A stretch of DNA of 12,367 nucleotides, taken from NCBI GenBank assembly GCA_030623035.1, contig JAUXFK010000064.1, positions 1-12,367 of the forward strand, written 5' to 3'. Each line of letters begins with the position of its first letter. Position 1 is the stretch's first letter. Below the pieces are notes generated by a model that was given only the letters and a program-made list of their open reading frames with translations, searched no databases and was not told the DNA's origin. Positions 1 through 7,174 of the stretch are shown here, piece after piece. The position numbers and the translations under genes were made by a program. Source of the DNA: Deltaproteobacteria bacterium. GTDB lineage: Bacteria > Desulfobacterota > UBA8473.

Positions 1-3000
1 CTTGCAGGCAATATCTGGCAAAACCCGGGAGAGATTCCTGGCAATAGCATTGACGACGACGGCAATGGATTCAAAGATGATACTATGGGATGGGATTTTG
101 TTGATGCTACCGGATGTGCATCTGGTGAGGATTGTACGACCCGTGATAATGACCCTATGGACATACAGGGGCACGGCACGCATGTGGCAGGGATAACCGC
201 TGCAGCCTCAGATAATGGTATTGGTATTGCGGGTGTTGCATGGAACTGCACGATCATGCCGGTCAGAGCAGGATTCAAGACGCCTTCAGGTGATGGATCT
301 TTGGAGAGCGATGATTCTGCTGCGGCCATTGTTTATGCTGCTGAAAATGGGGCGAGTGTGATCAATCTGAGCTGGGGGTCTTTCGAGAAATCGTACCTTG
401 TTGAAGACGCGATAACATTTGCAACAGACGAAGGGGCACTGGTCTGCGCTGCAGCAGGAAACGAGGAGACAAGTGCCGCCCTGTACCCCGCAGCATTGGA
501 TAATGATGCCATCATAGCCGTGGGCGCCACAGATGACAGAGACATGAATGCGGATTTTTCAAATTACGGAGACTGGGTGGATGTCTCAGCCCCTGGTTAT
601 AGCATATATTATGACATTGATCCTGACTTATACGGTATATACAGTACCTGTCTAAATAATTCATATTGTTATATGGTTGGGACATCTATGGCTACACCCG
701 TTACTGCGGGAGTAGCTGCCCTTATCTTCTCTTATTTCCCGAGTCTCTCTCCTGTTGAGGTGAAAGTGAGGATCATGCGTTCGGTGGATGTGTTGCCGGA
801 TCTAAACGGAAGAAACATTACCTCCGGCAGAATAAATGTCTATTCCGCGCTTACCGATAATTATACGACTCCCCACATCTTTTCAGTGACTCCGAATGCT
901 GCCCATGAGACAGACCAGATCACCCTTTTTGGCGACCGTTTCGGTTCTGTACAGGGCAGTGTGAGCATTCCCCAGGGCATACAGGCGCCGATTGTTTCAT
1001 GGAGCAATTCGGTGATTGTATGTGAGGTTCCGATTGGGGCGGATACAGGCGATGTTACTGTCACCACATCAGAAGGAACAAGCAATGGGATCGAGTTAAC
1101 TCTTCTCGTAACGTTCTATGATGAGACACTGATCGGAAACGAGTTCTTAAGTGCAGGGATTGCCCAGGGATGGCGATACGATGATCGATCCTGGCCATAC
1201 GATCTCCCCTTTACTTTCCCGTTTTTCGGCCATGATTATGTGAGCGTGTCTATCTGTTCCAATGGCTTTATCGACTTTACAGACAGTACCCCGTCATACC
1301 TCAATTCGGATGGAGAGCTTATTACAAGAGTAATGATTGCGCCCATTTGGGATGACCTTGTTACAAACGGCACTTCCCAGGCAGGAGAGGATATCTACAT
1401 ATACAGCCCTACTTCTGACTCGGTTTCAATCCGGTGGGCCGGCGAGCGATTTGGGACTTCGGAGCCGGTCAATGTGGAAGCTATCCTCTATGAGGATGGC
1501 AGGATCAAGTTCAACTATGGAGCGGGAAATACCAATTTAACGCCGACAATAGGTGTATCCGGAGGGGGCGGTGATAATTATCATTTCTCTACCTATAATA
1601 ATCAAAGCACCTTAAACCAGGTTCAGACGGTTTTTTTTACGCCCAGATCCGCAGGAGGCCAGCCGCCTGTAGCGGATGCAGGTCTTGATCAAATCGTTGA
1701 CGAGGGTGTCATTGTTACATTGGACGGCTCAAATTCTGATGATCCGGACGACGGAATTGCCTCTTATCTATGGAAACAGACGGGGGGAACAACTGTAATA
1801 CTTTCCGACAGTGAAGCGGTTATGCCTACATTCAGTGCACCGGACATTGGACCAGCCGGTGATTCTCTGATTTTTCACTTGACCGTTACCGACAACGGCG
1901 GCCTTCAAGATAATGATACATGCATCGTTGATGTGACATGGGTGGATATCGGCCCACCTACAGCGGATGCAGGCGGTGATCAGACAGTGAATGATGGGGT
2001 ATTGGTTACGCTGGACGGATCCGGCTCCAATGACCCTGACCCTGATGACACACTCTCTTATCTTTGGACACAGACTGCGGGGACAACAGTAACACTTTCG
2101 AATACCACTGTGGCAAACCCTGTATTTAGTGCACCGGAAGTCGGAATTGCCGGCGAAATCCTTACCTTTGAACTTACTGTTACAGACCAAAACACCTCCC
2201 AATCGATAGATACCTGTGATGTGAATGTCTTATGGGAGGATGACCCGCCAATAGCCAATGCAGGGCCCGATCAGGCAATAGATGAAGGGGTTGTGGTGAC
2301 ATTGAATGGTTCGGGTTCTTATGATCCTGATCCTGGTGATGGGATTTCTTCTTATCAATGGACGCAGGTTGACGGTGTAAGTGTAACCCTTTCGGATTCT
2401 TCGGTGGCCATGCCTACATTTAGTGCACCGGATGTGGAACCGGGCGGAGAGATCCTTACCTTTCAGCTAATGGTGGAAGACAATGGCGCACAGCAATCTA
2501 TAGATACCTGCGTTGTGAATGTCAAATGGATCGATTTAGAAATCCCAGTGGCCAATGCAGGGCCCGATCAGACCGTGGATGAAGGGGTTGTGGTGACATT
2601 GAATGGTTCGGGTTCTTATGATCTGGACCCTGGTGATGGGATTTCTTCTTATCAATGGACACAGGTTAGCGGGGCAGGTGTAACTCTTTCGGATTTTTCG
2701 GTGGCCATGCCTACATTTAGTGCGCCGGAAGTAGGGCCGAATGGTGAGACTCTTACATTTCAGTTGAAGGTTACAGACAATGGGGGATTACAATCTACAG
2801 ATACCTGCGTTGTTAATATTACATGGCAAAACGATCCTCCCATAGCGGATGCGGGATCTGATCAGACGATTGATGAGGGGGTTACAGTTACGCTGGATGG
2901 TTCGAGTTCAACTGACGCGGATGATGGGATTGCTTCTTATCTATGGAGACAGATCGACGGGCAGGAAGTAACACTTTATGATACGCAAGCGGTTAATCCC

Positions 3001-3507
3001 ACATTCATTGCGCCTGATGTTGAATCTGATGGGGGGTCTCTTACATTTCAGTTGAAGGTTACAGACAATGGGGGTCTCAAATCTGTGGACGACTGTACGA
3101 TTCGTTTAACCTCTTTAAACAACGATGGTGGCGATAATGGTGGCGGGGATGGTGATGGTGGTAGCGATTTTTGCTTTATTGCCACAGCGGCCTTTGGATC
3201 TAAGATGGAGCCCCGCGTAGTTATCCTTCGAGATTTCCGAGACAGGTATCTTTTAAACAACAGGTCAGGACAGGCCGTTGTGTCTTTTTATTATAGATTC
3301 AGCCCACCATTGGCAAACTATATCGAAAAACACGATACACTAAAAGCCTGCGTTAGAGAAGGGTTAATGCCATTGATCTGGACAGTATCTTTTTTAATAA
3401 ATGCATCTGCCTTGCAAAAGATGATAGTTTTTGTCAGTGTGCTTGTTCTATTATGGTGCATTGGAGTTAATTTCCATTATATCAGAAGAAAACGGGCTGT
3501 TGTCTAA
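1..3507 (+). CDS. Secreted modular subtilisin-like (S8) serine protease with PKD repeats and CFI-type C-terminus, 5' truncated
   Basis: The frame is open from base 1, so the gene starts upstream; 1168 codons are visible. Numbering from the first visible codon, the catalytic His is H58 (GHGTHVAG), the oxyanion-hole Asn is N154 (AAAGNE) and the catalytic Ser is S229 (GTSMATP). The catalytic Asp and any signal peptide lie outside the window; the opening LAGNIWQNPGE normally follows the Asp motif of subtilases. After the protease domain (to about 285) come an IPT/TIG-like fold (about 291-368), a beta-rich nidogen-like segment (about 370-550), five PKD-like repeats (555-1038), a Gly/Asp linker (about 1041-1056), a CFIATAAFGS box with C1058, hydrophobic stretches at about 1122-1137 and 1141-1160, and a basic RRKR tail. 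The protein is probably exported and held at the cell surface, degrading extracellular protein or peptide. The substrate is unknown. The next gene starts 44 bases downstream. Confidence 0.93.
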   Translation, partial: LAGNIWQNPGEIPGNSIDDDGNGFKDDTMGWDFVDATGCASGEDCTTRDNDPMDIQGHGTHVAGITAAASDNGIGIAGVAWNCTIMPVRAGFKTPSGDGSLESDDSAAAIVYAAENGASVINLSWGSFEKSYLVEDAITFATDEGALVCAAAGNEETSAALYPAALDNDAIIAVGATDDRDMNADFSNYGDWVDVSAPGYSIYYDIDPDLYGIYSTCLNNSYCYMVGTSMATPVTAGVAALIFSYFPSLSPVEVKVRIMRSVDVLPDLNGRNITSGRINVYSALTDNYTTPHIFSVTPNAAHETDQITLFGDRFGSVQGSVSIPQGIQAPIVSWSNSVIVCEVPIGADTGDVTVTTSEGTSNGIELTLLVTFYDETLIGNEFLSAGIAQGWRYDDRSWPYDLPFTFPFFGHDYVSVSICSNGFIDFTDSTPSYLNSDGELITRVMIAPIWDDLVTNGTSQAGEDIYIYSPTSDSVSIRWAGERFGTSEPVNVEAILYEDGRIKFNYGAGNTNLTPTIGVSGGGGDNYHFSTYNNQSTLNQVQTVFFTPRSAGGQPPVADAGLDQIVDEGVIVTLDGSNSDDPDDGIASYLWKQTGGTTVILSDSEAVMPTFSAPDIGPAGDSLIFHLTVTDNGGLQDNDTCIVDVTWVDIGPPTADAGGDQTVNDGVLVTLDGSGSNDPDPDDTLSYLWTQTAGTTVTLSNTTVANPVFSAPEVGIAGEILTFELTVTDQNTSQSIDTCDVNVLWEDDPPIANAGPDQAIDEGVVVTLNGSGSYDPDPGDGISSYQWTQVDGVSVTLSDSSVAMPTFSAPDVEPGGEILTFQLMVEDNGAQQSIDTCVVNVKWIDLEIPVANAGPDQTVDEGVVVTLNGSGSYDLDPGDGISSYQWTQVSGAGVTLSDFSVAMPTFSAPEVGPNGETLTFQLKVTDNGGLQSTDTCVVNITWQNDPPIADAGSDQTIDEGVTVTLDGSSSTDADDGIASYLWRQIDGQEVTLYDTQAVNPTFIAPDVESDGGSLTFQLKVTDNGGLKSVDDCTIRLTSLNNDGGDNGGGDGDGGSDFCFIATAAFGSKMEPRVVILRDFRDRYLLNNRSGQAVVSFYYRFSPPLANYIEKHDTLKACVREGLMPLIWTVSFLINASALQKMIVFVSVLVLLWCIGVNFHYIRRKRAVV
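1663..3114 (+). repeat. Five tandem PKD/K319L-like repeats inside the protease gene
   Basis: Repeats begin at 1663, 1954, 2245, 2545 and 2836, each 97 codons long except the third, which is 100. Each follows the pattern (P)PxAxAGxDQxxxxG, VTLxGSxSxD, SYxWxQ, a PxFxAPxV stretch, LTFxLxVxDN and a closing DxCxVxVxW; the last copy is degraded at its end. Such beta-sandwich repeats commonly serve as spacers or as protein or carbohydrate binding modules in secreted proteins. Each copy has a single Cys near its end, which is unusual for a simple spacer. Copies 3 and 4 are almost identical at the DNA level. Confidence 0.9.
3172..3504 (+). other. CFI-box C-terminal module: Cys motif, conserved linker, hydrophobic segments, basic tail
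   Basis: This part of the protease starts at C1058 in CFIATAAFGS. It continues through a patterned segment (LRDFRDRYLL, then a YYRFSPPLANYI stretch), two hydrophobic runs and the terminal RRKRAVV. I recognise the pattern as the CFI-box-CTERM type found at the ends of many large secreted proteins in deltaproteobacteria and relatives. Its layout (short motif, hydrophobic helix, basic end) resembles C-terminal sorting signals such as PEP-CTERM. The processing enzyme, if any, is not known to me and is not in this window. Confidence 0.75.
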
Positions 3508-3551
3508 ATACTATTGTCCATACTGGCATATCCTTATTTTGAGGTAAGCGA

Positions 3552-5780
3552 ATGGATACCAAAGACCCTTCACAGAACAACAATCAGGAGTTAAGAAGGC
3601 GTAAACGTGAACGTCTTATAATCCTGTTTGCTTCTGTCTTAATCGTCTTTCTTACATATCTGGTATTCCACTCATCAAAGGTCAATAATCAGCTTCCTGT
3701 TGCTGATAACATCTTTGTCTTTGGATTGATAAATATCAATGTGGTTTTACTTTTGCTTGTAGCTTTTCTCGTGGTAAGGAACATAGTAAAGCTCGTTTTC
3801 GAAAGAAAGAAGAACATACTGGGTTCCAAGCTGCGTACGAGATTTGTTTTAGCATTTGTTAGCCTGTCGATAGTGCCGACCATACTGTTGTTTTTTGTGG
3901 CCGCTGGATTTATAACCAACAGTATAGAGAATTGGTTCAGCATTCAGGTTGAAAATGCCCTTCAGGAGTCTCTTACAGTTGCGCAGGCGTATTATCAGAA
4001 TTCTGCAGATAATGCCCTAGAATATGCAAGACAGATAAGCCGTGATATTTCAGAAGAAAAACTTTACAAACCAAGAAGGATCAACGCTTTAAAGAGGTTT
4101 GTCAAATCCAGACTGGATCAGTACAATCTTTCAACAATAGAGGTGTTTTCGAATAAAGGAAAAAGTATAGTAAAAGTGGTTAACCTGGGGATACCCGCTA
4201 AAGATTTTACGATGATAGACTCAGAAATGGTAGAGGAAGGCTTTAAGGGGAGGGGTATTACCAGGATATTATCATCGGGGAGCGGGGAGATAATCAGAGG
4301 AGTAGTTCCTGTCTATTCCAGAGGTAATGAAAGAACCGTTGGGGTGGTAGTTGTAAACTATTTTGTGCCACAGAGCCTGGTTGCCAAAATGGCAGAGATC
4401 TCTTCTACTTTTGCAGAATACATGCAACTTAAGATGTTAAAAAACCCTATAAAGACGAGTTACTTTATCACCTTATCCGTTGTAACTTTGCTTATAATAT
4501 TCTCAGCTACCTGGTTCGGTTTTTACCTGGCCAAGGAGATTACTGTACCGGTTCAAAGACTCGCCGATGGAATCCATGAGGTTGCGAATGGAAATTTAGA
4601 CTTCCATCTGGAAGTCGTTGCAGATGATGAGATCGGCAGTCTTATGAACTCATTTAATAAGATGACCGGTGATCTAAAGGCCGGTAAATCTATGCTTGAA
4701 CAGGCAAACATTGGGTTGAAAAATTCCAATATAGAGCTGGATCAGCGCAGAAGGTATATGGAGATTGTGTTAAAGAATATAGAGGCCGGTGTGATTTCTA
4801 TTGACCAAGAAGGAAAGATTAGTACGATTAATAAATCGGCAGAAAAGATGTTTGGGATAAAGGCGGATCATGTTATAGACAAAAGTTATAATGAGGTGTT
4901 TGCTCCCGAATATATGAAAGAGATAAAGAATTTATTAAAAGAGGTGACCGGCTTTGGGGGTGTAACGATAAATCGGCAGGTCGCTTTATCGTTACCGTAT
5001 GAAGAATTGATTTTGCTTGTAAGTGTTTCCCTGTTAAAGGATGAGGACGGAAAAGATTTAGGCCTGGTTGTGGTCTTTGATAATTTGACTCAACTGCAAA
5101 AGGCACAAAGAGCAGCAGCATGGCGAGAAGTGGCTAAACGCATTGCCCATGAGATTAAAAATCCCTTAACCCCCATCCAGCTTTCTGCCCAGAGGTTAAG
5201 AAAGAGATATCTAAATAAATTTTCTGAAAATGGCAAGGTCTTTGACGAATGTACCAATACGATAATCGATCAAGTAGAGGAGTTAAAAAATCTGGTAAAT
5301 GAGTTTTCAAGTTTTGCTCGTTTGCCTGCAACAGTTCCCCATCCAAATGATATAAATAAGATAATTAGAGAAACCCTTATCTTATATAAAGAGGCTCATA
5401 AGAATATAAGATTTGAGTTTAAAGAGAGTCGCGATCTGCCTTCATTTGATCTGGACCGGGAACAGCTCAGAAGAGTAGTAATCAATCTTTTGGATAATGC
5501 TGTTGACTCAATTGAAGGTAAGGGAAAGGTTGCGATAGAGACCTACTATGATGATGCCTTAGAAGTCGCCAGAATAGAAATTGCCGATAATGGTTGTGGA
5601 ATTCCCAATGTAGAAATATCGAGGCTGTTTGAACCATACTTTTCTACTAAAGAGTCAGGGACTGGTTTGGGTTTGTCTATTGTCAATACAATAATCTCTG
5701 ATCATAATGGATATATAAGGGTAAAAGAAAATCGGCCCAGAGGTTCCAGGTTTATCATTGAATTACCAGTAAGGATTTAA
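3552..5780 (+). CDS. ntrY: NtrY-type membrane sensor histidine kinase (HAMP-PAS-HisKA-HATPase)
   Basis: This 742-residue kinase probably senses a nitrogen-, redox- or envelope-related signal and phosphorylates the regulator encoded next. The N-terminus has three membrane segments (about 22-40, 54-76 and 97-121), an extracytoplasmic region (about 122-300), a fourth segment (about 304-326), a HAMP linker (about 326-380) and a PAS domain (about 400-515). The dimerisation/phosphoacceptor box is REVAKRIAHEIKNPLTP with H533. The ATPase domain shows the N box (NLLDNAVDS, N649), G1 (DNGCGIP, D679) and G2 (GTGLGL, 703-708). The four-segment layout and H box match the NtrY family rather than soluble NtrB. 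The ATG has a GAGG ribosome site at 3541-3544, 7 bases upstream. The next gene begins 1 base after the stop, which implies translational coupling. The actual signal cannot be read from the sequence. Confidence 0.93.
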   Translation: MDTKDPSQNNNQELRRRKRERLIILFASVLIVFLTYLVFHSSKVNNQLPVADNIFVFGLININVVLLLLVAFLVVRNIVKLVFERKKNILGSKLRTRFVLAFVSLSIVPTILLFFVAAGFITNSIENWFSIQVENALQESLTVAQAYYQNSADNALEYARQISRDISEEKLYKPRRINALKRFVKSRLDQYNLSTIEVFSNKGKSIVKVVNLGIPAKDFTMIDSEMVEEGFKGRGITRILSSGSGEIIRGVVPVYSRGNERTVGVVVVNYFVPQSLVAKMAEISSTFAEYMQLKMLKNPIKTSYFITLSVVTLLIIFSATWFGFYLAKEITVPVQRLADGIHEVANGNLDFHLEVVADDEIGSLMNSFNKMTGDLKAGKSMLEQANIGLKNSNIELDQRRRYMEIVLKNIEAGVISIDQEGKISTINKSAEKMFGIKADHVIDKSYNEVFAPEYMKEIKNLLKEVTGFGGVTINRQVALSLPYEELILLVSVSLLKDEDGKDLGLVVVFDNLTQLQKAQRAAAWREVAKRIAHEIKNPLTPIQLSAQRLRKRYLNKFSENGKVFDECTNTIIDQVEELKNLVNEFSSFARLPATVPHPNDINKIIRETLILYKEAHKNIRFEFKESRDLPSFDLDREQLRRVVINLLDNAVDSIEGKGKVAIETYYDDALEVARIEIADNGCGIPNVEISRLFEPYFSTKESGTGLGLSIVNTIISDHNGYIRVKENRPRGSRFIIELPVRI

Positions 5781-5781
5781 A

Positions 5782-7143
5782 ATGAAAAGGAGTATATTGA
5801 TCGTCGATGATGAGAAGAGTATCAGAAACTCATTGAGTGGTGTATTGGATGATGAAGGGTTTCATGTGTCCGTAGCAAGTGATGGCATGGAAGCTATTCG
5901 TAAGGTTGAAAGGGAAAATCCTGATCTGGTACTTCTCGATATCTGGATGGAAGGAATTAATGGAATTGAGGTGTTAAAGAAGCTAAAGATTATATCTCCA
6001 GGTCTTGTGGTTATTATGATTTCAGGGCATGGAACCATAGAGACAGCGGTCAAGGCTACAAAGCTTGGGGCGTATGATTTTATCGAAAAACCGTTATCTC
6101 TCGATAAGGTTGTATTAACGATAAACCGTGCGCTAAATTTCCAGCAGTTGGAAAAGGAGAACGAAATACTGCGTGACAAAATTCATAAGAATTATGATAT
6201 TATTGGCAGCAGTGAGGCTATTACCAAATTAAAGCAGCAGATTGCCATCGCTGCCCCGACCAACGGGTGGATATTAATCACAGGGGAGAATGGTACCGGA
6301 AAAGAACTGGTAGCTCGTTCAATCCAGAGAAAGAGTCTCAGATCTGATAAACCGTTTGTCGAAGTGAACAGCGCTGCAATTCCGGAAGAATTGATTGAAA
6401 GCGAACTGTTCGGCTATGAAAAGGGGGCATTTACAGGGGCAGTATCCCAGAAGAAGGGCAGATTCGATCTGGCCAATGGAGGTACTATCTTTCTGGATGA
6501 GATAGCGGATATGAGTCTTAAGACCCAGGCAAAGATACTGAGGATACTTCAGGAACAGGAGTTTGAAAGAGTAGGTGGAATAAAGAGCATCCATGTCGAT
6601 GTGAGGGTAATTGCTGCTACCAACAGAGACCTTAAGGAAGAAATGGAGCGAGGAAACTTTCGGGAAGATCTTTATTATAGATTGAATGTTATACCCCTTG
6701 AGGTTCCTCCTCTCAGGAAAAGAAAGGAAGATATCCCTGTATTGGTCTCTCAATTTTTAAGAGAGTTTTGTGCGGAAAACATGAAGGAGCAAAAGGAGTT
6801 GTCAAAAGAAGCTCTGGATATATTAATGGGGTATAATTGGCCGGGCAATGTTAGAGAATTGAAGAATATTGTTGAAATGCTGGTAATAATGACCCCCCAA
6901 ATGGTGGTCTCGGCTGGAGATATCCCCGTTCCGATTAGAAGAGAGCTAAATGAAGAGAAGAAGGAGACTCTATATGAATACGATTCCTTAAAAGCTGCCA
7001 GGGAGGAATTTGAGAAGCAATTTATCATAGAAAAACTCAAAGAGTTTGGTGACAATGTGTCAAAAACAGCCCTGGCAATAGGTGTTGAAAGAAGCCATCT
7101 GCACAGAAAGATCAAGAATTTGGGTATAGAAACGGAAAAGTAG
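5782..7143 (+). CDS. ntrX: NtrX-type sigma-54-dependent response regulator
   Basis: This 453-residue regulator is the expected partner of the preceding kinase. The receiver domain (about 4-118) has the acidic pair D9-D10, phospho-acceptor D53, S81 and K103. The AAA+ domain (about 139-370) has Walker A GENGTGKE (168-175), the sigma-54 contact loop GAFTGA (215-220), Walker B FLDE (D239, E240), the FREDLYYRLNV region with arginines R294 and R300, and WPGNVREL (353-360). A Fis-type helix-turn-helix follows (about 405-447). All motifs needed for ATP-driven opening of sigma-54 promoters are present, so it should be an active enhancer-binding activator. The GENGTGKE form of Walker A and the pairing with ntrY favour NtrX over NtrC. 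It starts 1 base after ntrY. No sigma-54 promoter is evident in the window, so its targets lie elsewhere. Confidence 0.93.
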   Translation: MKRSILIVDDEKSIRNSLSGVLDDEGFHVSVASDGMEAIRKVERENPDLVLLDIWMEGINGIEVLKKLKIISPGLVVIMISGHGTIETAVKATKLGAYDFIEKPLSLDKVVLTINRALNFQQLEKENEILRDKIHKNYDIIGSSEAITKLKQQIAIAAPTNGWILITGENGTGKELVARSIQRKSLRSDKPFVEVNSAAIPEELIESELFGYEKGAFTGAVSQKKGRFDLANGGTIFLDEIADMSLKTQAKILRILQEQEFERVGGIKSIHVDVRVIAATNRDLKEEMERGNFREDLYYRLNVIPLEVPPLRKRKEDIPVLVSQFLREFCAENMKEQKELSKEALDILMGYNWPGNVRELKNIVEMLVIMTPQMVVSAGDIPVPIRRELNEEKKETLYEYDSLKAAREEFEKQFIIEKLKEFGDNVSKTALAIGVERSHLHRKIKNLGIETEK

Positions 7144-7174
7144 AGAACAAAAAAGAAAGAATGGAGGGATTTAA

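Noticed and set aside
1768..2202. 144-codon open frame on the - strand across PKD repeats 1 and 2
   Set aside because: It lies wholly inside the protease frame, is low in recognisable motifs, and mirrors repeat codons; a shadow frame.
1663..3114. Regular repeats of about 291-300 bases as a CRISPR or satellite array
   Set aside because: The repeats are in frame, encode PKD-like domains and have no spacer pattern.
3524..3540. TGGCATA-like sequence ahead of ntrY as a sigma-54 promoter
   Set aside because: The -12 GC element is missing at the required spacing, and the position would leave almost no room before the ribosome site.
6319..6753. 144-codon open frame on the - strand inside ntrX
   Set aside because: It sits opposite the highly conserved AAA+ motifs and has no ribosome site or family features.
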